From contig NZ_QUBQ01000001.1 of NCBI RefSeq assembly GCF_003388735.1, positions 1,178,001 through 1,242,000 on the forward strand: DNA of 64,000 bases. The letters are read 5' to 3'. This DNA comes from Paenibacillus paeoniae. GTDB lineage: Bacteria > Bacillota > Bacilli > Paenibacillales > Paenibacillaceae. The notes under the pieces were generated by a model, which was not told the origin of the DNA, did no database searches, and saw only the letters and a program-made list of their open reading frames with translations. A program made the position numbers and the translations under genes. This document shows, in pieces, positions 7,971-17,210 of the stretch; the stretch's first letter is position 1, and each line of letters opens with the position of its first letter.

Positions 7971-8705
7971 ATGAGCCAAACGGAATATTCTGCATCAGGA
8001 CATCCTATACATAGGCACAAGGAACGAGATGACTCTTTTCAACCTGCATCTGGCGACGAGGAAACGATTGAGAAGGTAACCGCCCATGTCGAGAAGCATA
8101 TTGGCGAAGTTGATTTTGTCTTTCATGAAATTGTATCCGATGGGATTCATATCGATATCCTGCGCGTACCGCCAGCACAGGGAAGAAATTATTATACATT
8201 AGTCACATGCGGCATGAGTTCATTATCCATGACGGTACCGGAAGGAGCAGAGCGATTCCGCTTTGCGGAACTGATGCTTTGTCTGCCTGCTGAGTGGCCT
8301 CTTACGGAAGAAGCTATGCAGGATGAGAAGAACTATTGGCCCATTCGCTGGTTGAAGACGTTGGCTAGATTGCCGCATGATTATAACAGCTGGTTATATG
8401 CAGGCCATACGATCCCGAATGGCGATCCTGCAGAGCCTTATGCAGCGAACACTAAGTTGACCGGCATGCTGCTTTCCCTACCCACAATTGCAGAAGATCC
8501 GAATGGCTTTTTTACGCTCCAGATGTCAGAGGAGAAGGAAGTACATTTCTTCTCTCTGCTGCCTGTTTACAATGAAGAAATGAATTTCAAGCTTAAACAA
8601 GGCGCAGAGGAATTGTTCCAGAAGCTGGGCCAAGCAGGAATTAACGAGGTTCTAAACATTCAGCGCAAAAATGTATGCAAAAAATCATGGTTTAGTTTTC
8701 GATAA
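7971..8705 (+). CDS. Suppressor-of-fused (SUFU) domain protein
   Basis: The 244-residue soluble protein has the bacterial SUFU-domain pattern: HIDILRVPPA, YYTLVTCGMSSLSMTVP, FAELMLCLPAEWPL, YWPIRWLKTLARLPHDY, WLYAGHTIPNG and a C-terminal VHFFSLLPVYNEEM. In bacteria this domain is common in proteins linked to toxin-immunity or polymorphic-toxin loci, but many are solitary, as here; no toxin gene is adjacent. GAGGAG lies ten bases before ATG 7971, so the upstream in-frame ATG at 7953 is rejected. A strong hairpin follows at 8717. Molecular function is not established. Confidence 0.82.
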   Translation: MSQTEYSASGHPIHRHKERDDSFQPASGDEETIEKVTAHVEKHIGEVDFVFHEIVSDGIHIDILRVPPAQGRNYYTLVTCGMSSLSMTVPEGAERFRFAELMLCLPAEWPLTEEAMQDEKNYWPIRWLKTLARLPHDYNSWLYAGHTIPNGDPAEPYAANTKLTGMLLSLPTIAEDPNGFFTLQMSEEKEVHFFSLLPVYNEEMNFKLKQGAEELFQKLGQAGINEVLNIQRKNVCKKSWFSFR

Positions 8706-8716
8706 ATCATACATAC

Positions 8717-8751
8717 AAAACCCGCTAATCTCTATTAGATCAGCGGGTTTT
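8717..8751. terminator. Bidirectional terminator
   Basis: The stem AAAACCCGCT / AGCGGGTTTT has an additional inner ATCT/AGAT pairing. A-rich and T-rich flanks let it work for both the SUFU gene (plus) and the ku operon (minus), which converge here. Confidence 0.85.
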
Positions 8752-8755
8752 ATCA

Positions 8756-9277
8756 TTAGTTCTTGAAGTTAGCTCTCATCTTCTCATAGTTTTCTTGCAT
8801 CTCTTCGTTGTTATTTTCATTGAAGAAGGCAAAGGTAACTTTGGCATCCATAACAAGTACGATAATTTCTCGATCGCCTTCCGCCTTGATTAGCGTAAGA
8901 GTGCCTTTAGCTCCGTTATCGCCTGTGAAATCTACTGTTTCGGCAACGAACGGGTTTTTGAATTTTTCTTCTTCTTTTCGAATGGAAGCTGCGCCAAGCA
9001 AAAAGAGGGATGCTACTTCCGGATTGACGCTCTTTTCCACATACTTTTGCTTCTCAGCTACATCGTCGCCATTTATGTAAATGTTGACGTGATCGAGGGC
9101 CAGGTTCTGTGCTTCTTCCCATTTCTTATTGGGCTTCTTGGTTGGCTTCGGCGTTGCAGAAGCTTCAGGTTGTCCGTTAGCTGAGCTGGACGGGTTCGTT
9201 GTGCCGGTGTTTTGACTGCATCCCGCTACTAATAAGGATAATGCGAGCGCTGCCGCAGCCAGTGCTTTTTTGTTCAT
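8756..9277 (-). CDS. Putative lipoprotein
   Basis: The 173-residue protein begins with a lipoprotein signal: a KK charge, a hydrophobic stretch and the lipobox LVAGC, with the lipidated Cys at residue 20. A Ser/Pro/Lys-rich linker follows (residues 21-50). The rest is a compact alpha/beta domain of about 120 residues with KGTLTLIKAEGDREIIVLVM, resembling small 'DUF4878-like' lipoproteins; that assignment is tentative. GGAGG lies ten bases before the ATG. It begins 42 bases after the ligase stop on the same strand, with no terminator between, so it is probably co-transcribed with ku and the ligase. Confidence 0.75.
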   Translation of the reverse strand: MNKKALAAAALALSLLVAGCSQNTGTTNPSSSANGQPEASATPKPTKKPNKKWEEAQNLALDHVNIYINGDDVAEKQKYVEKSVNPEVASLFLLGAASIRKEEEKFKNPFVAETVDFTGDNGAKGTLTLIKAEGDREIIVLVMDAKVTFAFFNENNNEEMQENYEKMRANFKN

Positions 9278-9319
9278 TGTAAAATAACCTCCTGCAAATA
9301 TCTTGCTGACTATAAGGCA

Positions 9320-10225
9320 TTATGTATGGCCTTTATCGCCAAACCCAAGCAGTTTCGGCTGACGGAGAAGTCCGCTATCAGTAAATTCCAGTGCGGAAAT
9401 GCGGCAAGGAAATGGCACACTGAGCCAGGCCACATCTGATTTTTTCATGCCTGGTGTTAGCTTGGGGAACGGACATTCTCCAGGATAGTCCTGCATAAAC
9501 TTCTCCAATATGCGCTTCGACGCATAATCTAGACCCGATACATGCCCGACGTATTGACCTTCATATCGTAGCACAAGACTGGATAGTTGTCCCTCCCTTA
9601 ATTTGATGCCGACCACTTCGGCCTGAAGGAGCAACTCCTTTCGTTTTTTGTACCAGGACTGGTGATGTTTGCCCTCCGTATAAGGACTGTCGAGCCTTTT
9701 GGAGACTAGTCCTTCCCACCCGCGTTCATGCAGCCATTCCCATAGAGCATCCCCGTCATAAAATAAATCTGATACCATGACATGCGGCGTTTTGTCCGGA
9801 AATCTGGACGTCAATCGTTGGAATCGCTCCAGGAAAGGGAGCGAACGCAAATCCTCGCTCCCATCATGCAGCAGATCGAACAGCACAAATAATAGCTCGT
9901 CCCGTCCGCTGCCGCTGCGAATGCCGAGCCGTCCCCGCTGGAAATTTGGCCGGACTCCATCAAAGTACACGATCTCTCCGTCCAACAGACATGCGCCAAC
10001 GTGCATGGTTTTAAGATGGGCGACAATTTCTGGGAACGTCTTGTTCCGTCGCTCCATACGCTTCGAGAACAGCTCAACGCCGCCTGCTCCGTCCAGTCTG
10101 GCAAGGGTGCGGACACCATCCCATTTGATTTGATAGCACCACTCCGGTCCCTTTGGAATATCAGGCGACAGGATCGGGGACATGGGAACCGACGGCAGGC
10201 GCATTCTAGTGCTTGGCTCCGTCAT
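9320..10225 (-). CDS. ATP-dependent DNA ligase (LigD-type, ligase domain only)
   Basis: The 301-residue protein has the ATP-dependent ligase motifs: KWDG (K34 as the adenylated lysine), ELFSKRMERRNKTFPEI, CLLDGEIVYFDG (motif III), and WEGLVSKRLDSPYTEGK leading into SWYKKRK (motifs IV-V), followed by a C-terminal OB-fold part. It lacks the polymerase/primase and phosphoesterase domains found in longer LigD proteins. It would seal Ku-bound double-strand ends in non-homologous end joining. Its ATG overlaps the ku stop by four bases, indicating translational coupling. Confidence 0.9.
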   Translation of the reverse strand: MTEPSTRMRLPSVPMSPILSPDIPKGPEWCYQIKWDGVRTLARLDGAGGVELFSKRMERRNKTFPEIVAHLKTMHVGACLLDGEIVYFDGVRPNFQRGRLGIRSGSGRDELLFVLFDLLHDGSEDLRSLPFLERFQRLTSRFPDKTPHVMVSDLFYDGDALWEWLHERGWEGLVSKRLDSPYTEGKHHQSWYKKRKELLLQAEVVGIKLREGQLSSLVLRYEGQYVGHVSGLDYASKRILEKFMQDYPGECPFPKLTPGMKKSDVAWLSVPFPCRISALEFTDSGLLRQPKLLGFGDKGHT

Positions 10226-11091
10226 GAAGCTGTGCCTTTGGTCGTTTTCTTCGGTTTTTTCTCTTTTGTGGCAGCGGGCTTGCGTTTCGTCCCGGTTTTT
10301 CCGGAATCGGTCGGGATTTGTGCTGCAGCGTCAAGACTAGCCTGCAGGGCAGCCATCAAATCAATGACCTTTGTAGAGTCAGTGGCAGGTGCGGCTACAA
10401 TATCGACCCCCTCGCCAGCCATTTTCGATTCGATCGCTTGAAGCAGCGAAGTCCGATAGTCGTCCGTATATTTTTCCGGATCAAACGCCGCCGACAGCTG
10501 GTCGATCAGCAGCTTGGCAATTTCGAGTTCCTTCTCGTTGATCGACACCCCCTCCGGCAAGTTCGGAACTTGCGTTATAGAGCGAATCTCGTCCGGGAAG
10601 TGCATCGTCTCCAGGCACAGACAATTATCAACGACACGGATGGCGGCGAGACGGCTTTTGCTGCGGATGGATATTTTGGCGATGCCGATTTTTCCTGTTT
10701 GCCGGATAGCTTCCAGCAGCAAACCGTACGCGCCAGATCCCGACATATCGGGGGAGAGGTAATAAGCTTTTTCGAAATAGATGGGATCGATATCGGTCAA
10801 ATTGACGAAATCAAGGATTTGAATCGTCCTAGCGGACTCCGGCCGCAGCGCATCCAGCTCTTCTTCGCTGAACAGGACAAACTTGCCTCGCTCGTATTCG
10901 AAGCCTTTGGCGATTTCGTCATTATCAATTTCACGTTCGCAATGGGCGCAGACGCGCTTCTGGGAGATCGGGGTGCCGCATTCCTTGTGAATGCTGCGGA
11001 AGCGCACATCCTTATCCTCGGTAGCGGTGAACATTTTGATGGGAACATGAACAAGTCCGAAGCTGATGGCGCCTTTCCAAACCGTATGCAT
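10222..11091 (-). CDS. ku: Ku protein, non-homologous end joining
   Basis: The 289-residue protein starts MHTVWKGAISFGLVHVPIK, the hallmark N-terminus of bacterial Ku, and carries the CGTPISQKRVCAHCEREI segment and the FEYERGKFVLFSEEEL motif. It ends in a Lys-rich, low-complexity tail (KRKPAATKEKKPKKTTK) that probably contacts DNA. Ku homodimers encircle DNA ends and recruit the ligase. ATG 11091 is chosen because GGAGGG lies nine bases upstream; the 13-residue extension to 11130 is not typical. In Bacillus, Ku and LigD act in spores and stationary phase. It is the first gene of a three-gene operon. Confidence 0.93.
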   Translation of the reverse strand: MHTVWKGAISFGLVHVPIKMFTATEDKDVRFRSIHKECGTPISQKRVCAHCEREIDNDEIAKGFEYERGKFVLFSEEELDALRPESARTIQILDFVNLTDIDPIYFEKAYYLSPDMSGSGAYGLLLEAIRQTGKIGIAKISIRSKSRLAAIRVVDNCLCLETMHFPDEIRSITQVPNLPEGVSINEKELEIAKLLIDQLSAAFDPEKYTDDYRTSLLQAIESKMAGEGVDIVAAPATDSTKVIDLMAALQASLDAAAQIPTDSGKTGTKRKPAATKEKKPKKTTKGTAS

Positions 11092-11225
11092 GAGCGGAAT
11101 CCCTCCATAGATGTTTGTATGATATATCATTTTAAAATGGTGATCGCAGACGAGTTGCTTCCTGCCTAGTTATAATCAGCATTCCCAATCAGCGGGGCAA
11201 TAATTTTTGATGGCGATGTATAATC

Positions 11226-11372
11226 ATGGTGAATCCGGACAAGATAAAGTCATCGGCGTCGGAAGATGCCGTAGACAACCGCGGAGAAGACTTACGTTTC
11301 CCCATAAGTTCTTCGTCCGGTTTCTCCTCTCCCATGAAAGAGGCCCCCGAAAGGGGGCCTCGATTAATTTTG
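11226..11372 (+). ncRNA. Candidate small RNA ending in a strong terminator
   Basis: A TATAAT at 11219-11224 is followed by about 145 bases without a credible reading frame. These contain a bulged 9-bp hairpin (GAAGACTTA with TAAGTTCTTC, 11286-11316 region) and a perfect 9-bp stem with GAAA loop at 11340-11361, followed by GATTAATTTT. The last hairpin has no upstream plus-strand gene to terminate. No matching -35 is obvious, so the promoter is weak evidence. It could also be the tail of a decayed gene. The rest of the gap, 11373-11830, holds no gene I can support. Confidence 0.35.
11340..11361 (+). terminator. GC-rich tetraloop hairpin, terminator-like
   Basis: The perfect inverted repeat GAGGCCCCC / GGGGGCCTC with a GAAA loop is followed by a short T-rich stretch. 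It lies upstream of ku on the opposite strand. Confidence 0.65.
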
Positions 11373-11830
11373 TAAAGATGCTTGTTTATCAGGGAATTTG
11401 TGATCTGGGAATTTTGTGGTCAGATAAAGTTGATGAACCTATTGTTGATCAATTTTTTGCAAAACGTTCCCTTATTGATCTCGATTATCTTCAAAACAGC
11501 GGCTGCTGCCTCAACTGCCCATCCCTTGTACTCCACTCCTCCATAAAGCTCCTTGTGCCCGACAACTGGCATCCTGATTCGCTGACGTCGGGGATTATAT
11601 TTATTCCAACTATCACAACGTCTTGAGCTTTCTTCCCGAATGGTTTTATTCAACGCGTAATGGATACATTAAAGCTCTTCTTATCTGCACCGGTTACAGC
11701 GAAAAACTGTTCAACCGAAAATGAGTGTACTTTTCCTATAGGAACGGGATTACTCCTGGTGCCAGCATCTTTTTCTACGGATGATCTCCTCACGCTTTGA
11801 CTCAAAGCGGTACGCGTATTCTTGCTTGTA

Positions 11831-12055
11831 CTACTTAGTGGAGGTGAATACTACAACTAGGAGAGTTCCAAAAATAACGATGCCGCCAAAACAAATAGCG
11901 ACTATCCCAATAATTTTTGCTGCAGAAGATTTCTTTTTTACTATGATTGGCGGATAGGTTGTGCTTAGCATCGAGTGCTCGCATCTAATACAATGGTTTG
12001 CTGATTGATCGTTATGAGTCCTGCACACAGGGCATATGTAGATATAATCGCTCAT
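11831..12055 (-). CDS. Small zinc-ribbon membrane protein
   Basis: The 74-residue protein has an N-terminal zinc ribbon (CPVC at residues 9-12 and CIRC at 22-25), a basic stretch KKKSS, and one C-terminal membrane segment (about residues 47-70). This N-in 'zinc ribbon plus one TM' layout is common in uncharacterised Firmicute proteins. AAAGGGGT lies seven bases before the ATG, which supports translation. There are no clear operon partners; the function is unknown. Confidence 0.65.
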   Translation of the reverse strand: MSDYIYICPVCRTHNDQSANHCIRCEHSMLSTTYPPIIVKKKSSAAKIIGIVAICFGGIVIFGTLLVVVFTSTK

Positions 12056-12199
12056 CGTGATACCCCTTTCAGAAGTAGGTGAACCCTATACAGTCTACTA
12101 CATACTTCCATCGATGCCTATTGGTTTCATGCTAGCTAGCAAATGCGCATCAGAGCTTAAGGTCACGAAGTGATATATCTATTGGTTAACTATGCCTAC

Positions 12200-12403
12200 T
12201 GCAATGCGGCGTTTGGCCAGTTGAAAATACCCAGAACGGTGAGTAACCGCTGTGTGAATTAATGAATGAAGAGGAAAGCAGAACAATGAGCCTATACAGG
12301 GGTAAACGGAAGGGTAACAGTGAATGAGAGAGGATTTTATACGTCTCCCGTTGACGCTGGGATGATTTATGGCGGCAGAGTCGCAGAAGAACCCTATTGC
12401 GCG
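12200..12403 (+). other. Possible 5' (domain I) relic of a group II intron
   Basis: The stretch from about 12200 has no reading frame but reads like structured intron RNA: TTGAAAATACCCAGAACGG, GTGAGTAACCGCTGTGTGAA and GCGGCAGAGTCGCAGAAGAA blocks resemble Firmicute group II intron 5' regions. It lies upstream of, and in the same orientation as, the clear intron 3' end at 12700-13123. The reverse-transcriptase core between them is missing. This is pattern memory, not an alignment. Bases 12056-12199 show nothing I can name. Confidence 0.35.
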
Positions 12404-12652
12404 TTAGGGAAGAGAAGTTCGTTTTGATAACGAAATCATGTTTTTGTTCTTATCATCACCATGATCCACATTTTCTTCTTTCTCTTGTTTCTCATCGTGA
12501 AACTCAACATTAGAATGGGCTGTAATGTAGTCAAATGGAGTGTAATTATTACTTGGTAGTCCTCTTTTAAGGAGTATTTTGATCATGATGATCGCTAATG
12601 AGAGAAAGAAAATGCCGCATATTCCAACCGATATGAATAGCAGAAAGTTCAT
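12404..12652 (-). CDS. Small single-pass membrane protein
   Basis: The 82-residue protein has one long N-terminal hydrophobic segment (about residues 1-27), a short basic turn (KRGLPS), then a charged, Glu/Lys/Asp-rich cytoplasmic tail with KQEKEENVDHGDDKNKN. AAGGCGGTG lies about six bases before ATG 12652. The layout resembles small YtzI-like Firmicute proteins, without recognisable sequence identity. The gene lies antisense between the two parts of the group II intron relic, and its last codons run into possible intron sequence. Confidence 0.5.
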   Translation of the reverse strand: MNFLLFISVGICGIFFLSLAIIMIKILLKRGLPSNNYTPFDYITAHSNVEFHDEKQEKEENVDHGDDKNKNMISLSKRTSLP

Positions 12653-12699
12653 TATAAACACCGCCTTTGTTCCATTCTATACTTAAATGTTAACGCGAT

Positions 12700-13123
12700 C
12701 AATGCCCATGGATCCCCGTACTTCGCAACTCAACCGTTACCTGCTTGGCTGGATGGCATACTTCCGATTTGCGTCTGCAAAGGGCCACCGCGAGAAATTT
12801 GACCAGTAGATTCGCCGTAGGCTAAGCATGTGTCTGTGGAATCAGTGGAAACGAGTATGTATCCGAATCCGGGAACTCCGGACACTTCACTTCGTGTCTC
12901 GAAGTGGACCTGCCGTGTGATGGCTAATGCCAGATGAGGAGTGTGGGAAATGTCTCGAAACACAAACACGCCCTTCCGACTTCCTATTGGGAAGGGAAAG
13001 GGCTGAAGAGTTTGCTTACTCGTTATTTGGAGTCTTGTTAACCTTTTGGAACCGCCGTATGCGGACGCGCATGTACGGTGGTGTGAGAGGACGAGGGCTA
13101 GCCGCCGCCTCCTCCTGATCGAC
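12700..13123 (+). mobile_element. 3' remnant of a group II intron (maturase C-terminus, domains V-VI)
   Basis: In the frame from 12729 the translation reads LNRYLLGWMAYFRFAS, then a TAG at the usual Trp, IRRRLSMCLWNQWKRV and IRELRTL. This is the X/maturase end of an intron-encoded reverse transcriptase. In-frame stops (TAG at about 12807 and a later TGA) show decay. Downstream lies an intron RNA end: a domain-V-like element around 13048-13084 (ACCGCCGTATGCGG pairing with GCATGTACGGTGG) and a domain-VI-like stem ending about GATCGAC at 13117-13123. The catalytic reverse-transcriptase domains are missing, so it is a dead relic. Confidence 0.8.
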
Positions 13124-13249
13124 AATAATTTACATTACGAAGTTTTTTTGTCGTTTTAACAAAAATAATGCTTCACATTGGAAGAATATAGCTGTAATCT
13201 AGTTCTAAAGACATATTTAAGAACTGATTAGATATCAATGGGGGTCACG

Positions 13250-14143
13250 ATGTTGAAAGAGTCGCTATTCCGTATTATGATTGCTGCCATTATCATTTTT
13301 TCCTTAGGTGCATGCAGCTCTGGAGGCACGGCAGAATTATCTGCGGATTTGAAAAACGAAAAAGAAAATGTATCCGTGCTCAAGACGGAGAACGGTAATT
13401 TGAAAAACGAGATCGAGCAATTAAAAAAGGAAATCGATGAACTTAAAAACGGACCGGACAAGTTGTTGGCGGCAGGAAAACTTCAATTCGAAAATGAAGA
13501 TTTGAACGGATTGAATACTACCTTGTCTTCACTGCAAAGCAAACATCCCGATTCAGAGCATATCGCAACGTTAGCCGATTTAAGCGCACAGATGACAAAG
13601 GAAATTGAAGAAAAGAATAAACGCATCGCTGCTGAAGCCAAAGCAAAGGAAGAGGAAGAGAAGGCGCGCCTTGCGGCAGCAACGGGCAAGATGCGAAAGG
13701 AATACGATGAGATAACGGAGAGAACGTTCTATAACGATAAAACGTCTGCAAAATTTGTGAACTCCAACTCCTTCCATATTTATTTCGGCACTAAAGACGG
13801 ATCTTCTCCATGGCTTCGTCTTGCGATTCGTTATACCGGCGATGATTGGGTATTCATGGACGGCTATACGATTAAAGCGGATGATGAGACATACACCGTC
13901 TCCCCGTCCTATGGTGAGATTCAACGGGATAACGGATACAGCGGCGTATGGGAATACTACGATGGGAACGTGGCAAAATATGAAATGGATATGATTAAAG
14001 CGATTATTTCTTCTAAAAAAACGATCATCAGGCATCAAGGTGATCAGTTTCACTATGATCGTACCGTTACAGCGGCAGAGAAGAAGGCGCTGCAAAATGT
14101 TCTGGACGCGTACAAGGCGATGGGCGGAGTCGAGCCAAGCTAA
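13250..14143 (+). CDS. Putative lipoprotein with coiled-coil region
   Basis: The 297-residue protein begins with a lipoprotein signal peptide ending in the lipobox SLGACSS (Cys near residue 22). A heptad-like coiled coil spans roughly residues 30-70 (ENVSVLKTENGNLKNEIEQL). A second charged helix follows at 115-150 (Lys/Glu/Ala-rich). The C-terminal 150 residues form a beta-rich domain with SFHIYFGTKDGSSPWLRLAI and WVFMDGYTIKADDETY. The family is not recognised. ATG 13250 has GGGGG five bases upstream and gives a normal signal peptide, whereas the frame start at 13238 lacks this site. It stands alone with its own terminator. Confidence 0.75.
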   Translation: MLKESLFRIMIAAIIIFSLGACSSGGTAELSADLKNEKENVSVLKTENGNLKNEIEQLKKEIDELKNGPDKLLAAGKLQFENEDLNGLNTTLSSLQSKHPDSEHIATLADLSAQMTKEIEEKNKRIAAEAKAKEEEEKARLAAATGKMRKEYDEITERTFYNDKTSAKFVNSNSFHIYFGTKDGSSPWLRLAIRYTGDDWVFMDGYTIKADDETYTVSPSYGEIQRDNGYSGVWEYYDGNVAKYEMDMIKAIISSKKTIIRHQGDQFHYDRTVTAAEKKALQNVLDAYKAMGGVEPS

Positions 14144-14172
14144 ACACTACAATATAGTAGGAATCGTTTAAC

Positions 14173-14212
14173 AAGAGCGCTATTCGAGGATGACCCTCCA
14201 ATAGCGCTCTTT
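14173..14212. terminator. Terminator between convergent genes
   Basis: A perfect 12-bp stem, AAGAGCGCTATT / AATAGCGCTCTT, with a 15-base loop follows the lipoprotein gene and faces the convergent L,D-transpeptidase gene. The T-tract is short. Confidence 0.75.
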
Positions 14213-14218
14213 GCGCAG

Positions 14219-14557
14219 TTAAGGCCGAATTGTCACTCTTGTCCCGATAGGCACTAGCGATTGCAATTCCAGGACATCATGATTATACATGCGGATGCAG
14301 CCGTGCGAGACTTCTCCTCCGATGGAGGAAGGGTCGTTTGTGCCGTGTATGCCATAGGAAGGTTTGGAGAGGCCCATCCAGAAAGCGCCGAACGGACCGC
14401 CCGGATTCGGCTGTTTGTTCACAATTGTAAATTCTCCGTGAGGGGTCTGAGTTACCATCCTCCCTATGCCGACCGGATAAGCGCGTACAACAATATTGTT
14501 GTCCAGAAGATAAAGGCGACGGTCGGACAAGTCTATGATGATACGATAGTCTGGCAT
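14219..14557 (-). CDS. L,D-transpeptidase catalytic domain protein (YkuD family)
   Basis: The 112-residue protein is a minimal YkuD domain. [16 protein letters not shown] opens the fold, [16 protein letters not shown] follows, and the catalytic [11 protein letters not shown]...SHGCIRM signature holds the nucleophilic Cys. These enzymes form meso-DAP-meso-DAP cross-links in peptidoglycan. There is no LysM domain and no visible signal peptide, which is unusual for an extracellular enzyme. AAGGAGG lies six bases before ATG 14557, so the longer frame from 14581 is rejected. It is monocistronic and opposite to rsmD. Confidence 0.88.
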   Translation of the reverse strand: MPDYRIIIDLSDRRLYLLDNNIVVRAYPVGIGRMVTQTPHGEFTIVNKQPNPGGPFGAFWMGLSKPSYGIHGTNDPSSIGGEVSHGCIRMYNHDVLELQSLVPIGTRVTIRP

Positions 14558-14720
14558 TTGCTTCCTCCTTTTTTTTATCATATGGTGCTGCGGGCTGGAA
14601 TGGCTGGGTGTTGATAAAAAGAGAAGTTGAAGCTGATGGAGGATTCAATTAACCATCTTTATTCTCCGAGGGAATGTATGGTACGATAGGCGGGAATGAT
14701 TGCGAAAGGGGCAAAAAGCA

Positions 14721-15840
<1,120 letters not shown>

Positions 15841-15883
15841 TGATTTACGCATAAAGGGGAGCGACCAATGCGACTCCGGACTC

Positions 15884-17107
15884 TTATCGGTGTATGCGGG
15901 CGGGTCTGGATTTGCGGGGAATACATGCATACAGAATAAGCATAATGGCCAATAAAATGGTCATAGAGACGATAGAGTATAACCATAGGAAGGGCATGTC
16001 ATGAGCGCTCATGGCAGTCATGGGCATGCTGACATTTAACGAGGATCTATAATATTCACCGAACATCATCACTGGGAAACCGCCCTCCGGCGCGAGCCTT
16101 TCCGCCAGCCAGCTAAGAGGGCGCCAGAGTAACAAAGTTAGCACAAAAGCATGCAGCGCATGGTTCAGGCGATGGACGACGAAAGGCAGCAATTTCAAAT
16201 CGGTGCCGGCTATGGCATAACCGGTCTGCAAGATGCCGGCGATGCCGCTCCAGGCCAGGATGGCTGCAATGACGGCGCAGCCGAACATGGCGCTTCCGCC
16301 TGGAGCATTCCAGATGGCGGCAGCATATGATCCGAGGTGGCTCTCGAAGAAGGCAGCGCCAACAAAGGCATATCCGAGTTTCTGCAACGGAGCGAAGAGC
16401 GGTTCAGAAAGCTTGGACAGAACAGCGGCGAAGATCATGAAACCGCCGATTACCATAAGCTTCTGAACGCTGCCGGAGACGGCATCGCCGAGTACTTGGC
16501 CGAAGCTTCGGCCATCTTGTTCCCTGCCGGCTTGGAGACCCTGCGCGAATGAAGATAGCGGGCGAGTAGGGGGAGTTTGTCCATCAGCCGCCGGAATAGG
16601 TTTTCGCTGTCGGAATATCGACGTTATTAGCAGCAGCCATAGGGCGGATACCCAGACGGCTGCTGCTATCATCATGCCCGCAATTGGTTTATGGAGGAAG
16701 CCTGCTCCAATCACAACAAGCATAAAGAGCGGGTTCGGCATATGAGCGAAGGACAGCAGCCGTTGCCCCTGCGACCGGTCAAGCTTCTCACGCTTGCGGA
16801 GCGACGCGACGGCTTCCGAGCCTGCCGGATAGCCGCCTGCCCATCCGAATACGAGGGCCAGGGCGGCTTCGCCAGGCAAGCCCAGCGTTCGTTGCATAAG
16901 GGGCTGGAGCATCGATCCGATGGCATGGGCCAGTCCGAATGCCAGCATGATTTCATATAAAACGAGAAACGGAAGCAATCCCGGAAATACGATATTCCAC
17001 CACACGGTTAGACCTTGCAGCGAAGCCTGGAACGAAGCATCCGGCTGTATAATAATAGAGCCGACCAGCAGGATGGATAAGACGGCTAAAAGGATCGTTT
17101 TGGGCAT
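15884..17107 (-). CDS. ylbJ: Sporulation integral membrane protein YlbJ
   Basis: The 407-residue polytopic protein has about 8-9 membrane segments and nucleoside-recognition (Gate) domain motifs: WWNIVFPGLLPFLVLYEIM, ALVFGWAGGYPAGSEAV and LSFAHMPNPLFMLVVIGAGF. YlbJ is a sigma-E-controlled sporulation protein in B. subtilis, needed for heat-resistant spores. ATG 17107 is preferred: AAAGAGGAG lies about ten bases upstream, and the reading-frame extension to 17299 would overlap the divergent ylbL start. The gene is divergent from ylbL and convergent with coaD. Confidence 0.92.
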   Translation of the reverse strand: MPKTILLAVLSILLVGSIIIQPDASFQASLQGLTVWWNIVFPGLLPFLVLYEIMLAFGLAHAIGSMLQPLMQRTLGLPGEAALALVFGWAGGYPAGSEAVASLRKREKLDRSQGQRLLSFAHMPNPLFMLVVIGAGFLHKPIAGMMIAAAVWVSALWLLLITSIFRQRKPIPAADGQTPPTRPLSSFAQGLQAGREQDGRSFGQVLGDAVSGSVQKLMVIGGFMIFAAVLSKLSEPLFAPLQKLGYAFVGAAFFESHLGSYAAAIWNAPGGSAMFGCAVIAAILAWSGIAGILQTGYAIAGTDLKLLPFVVHRLNHALHAFVLTLLLWRPLSWLAERLAPEGGFPVMMFGEYYRSSLNVSMPMTAMSAHDMPFLWLYSIVSMTILLAIMLILYACIPRKSRPARIHR

Positions 17108-17210
17108 GCTGATCAACTCCTCTTTGGACAAACTATTACGCTTATAATTACGTTGTAATAAGAGAAGATAGACCACGAATCGAAAAGCTGGCATGGATGG
17201 GAGGGAGCCT

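Noticed and set aside
11207-11626. Plus-strand 139-codon frame in the gap upstream of ku
   Set aside because: It runs through a strong terminator hairpin and has no family-like sequence.
11420-11653. Minus-strand 77-codon reading frame with a GWAVEAAAAV segment faintly like an SLH repeat
   Set aside because: No ribosome site and no convincing match. One SLH-like phrase in a gene-free area is not enough.
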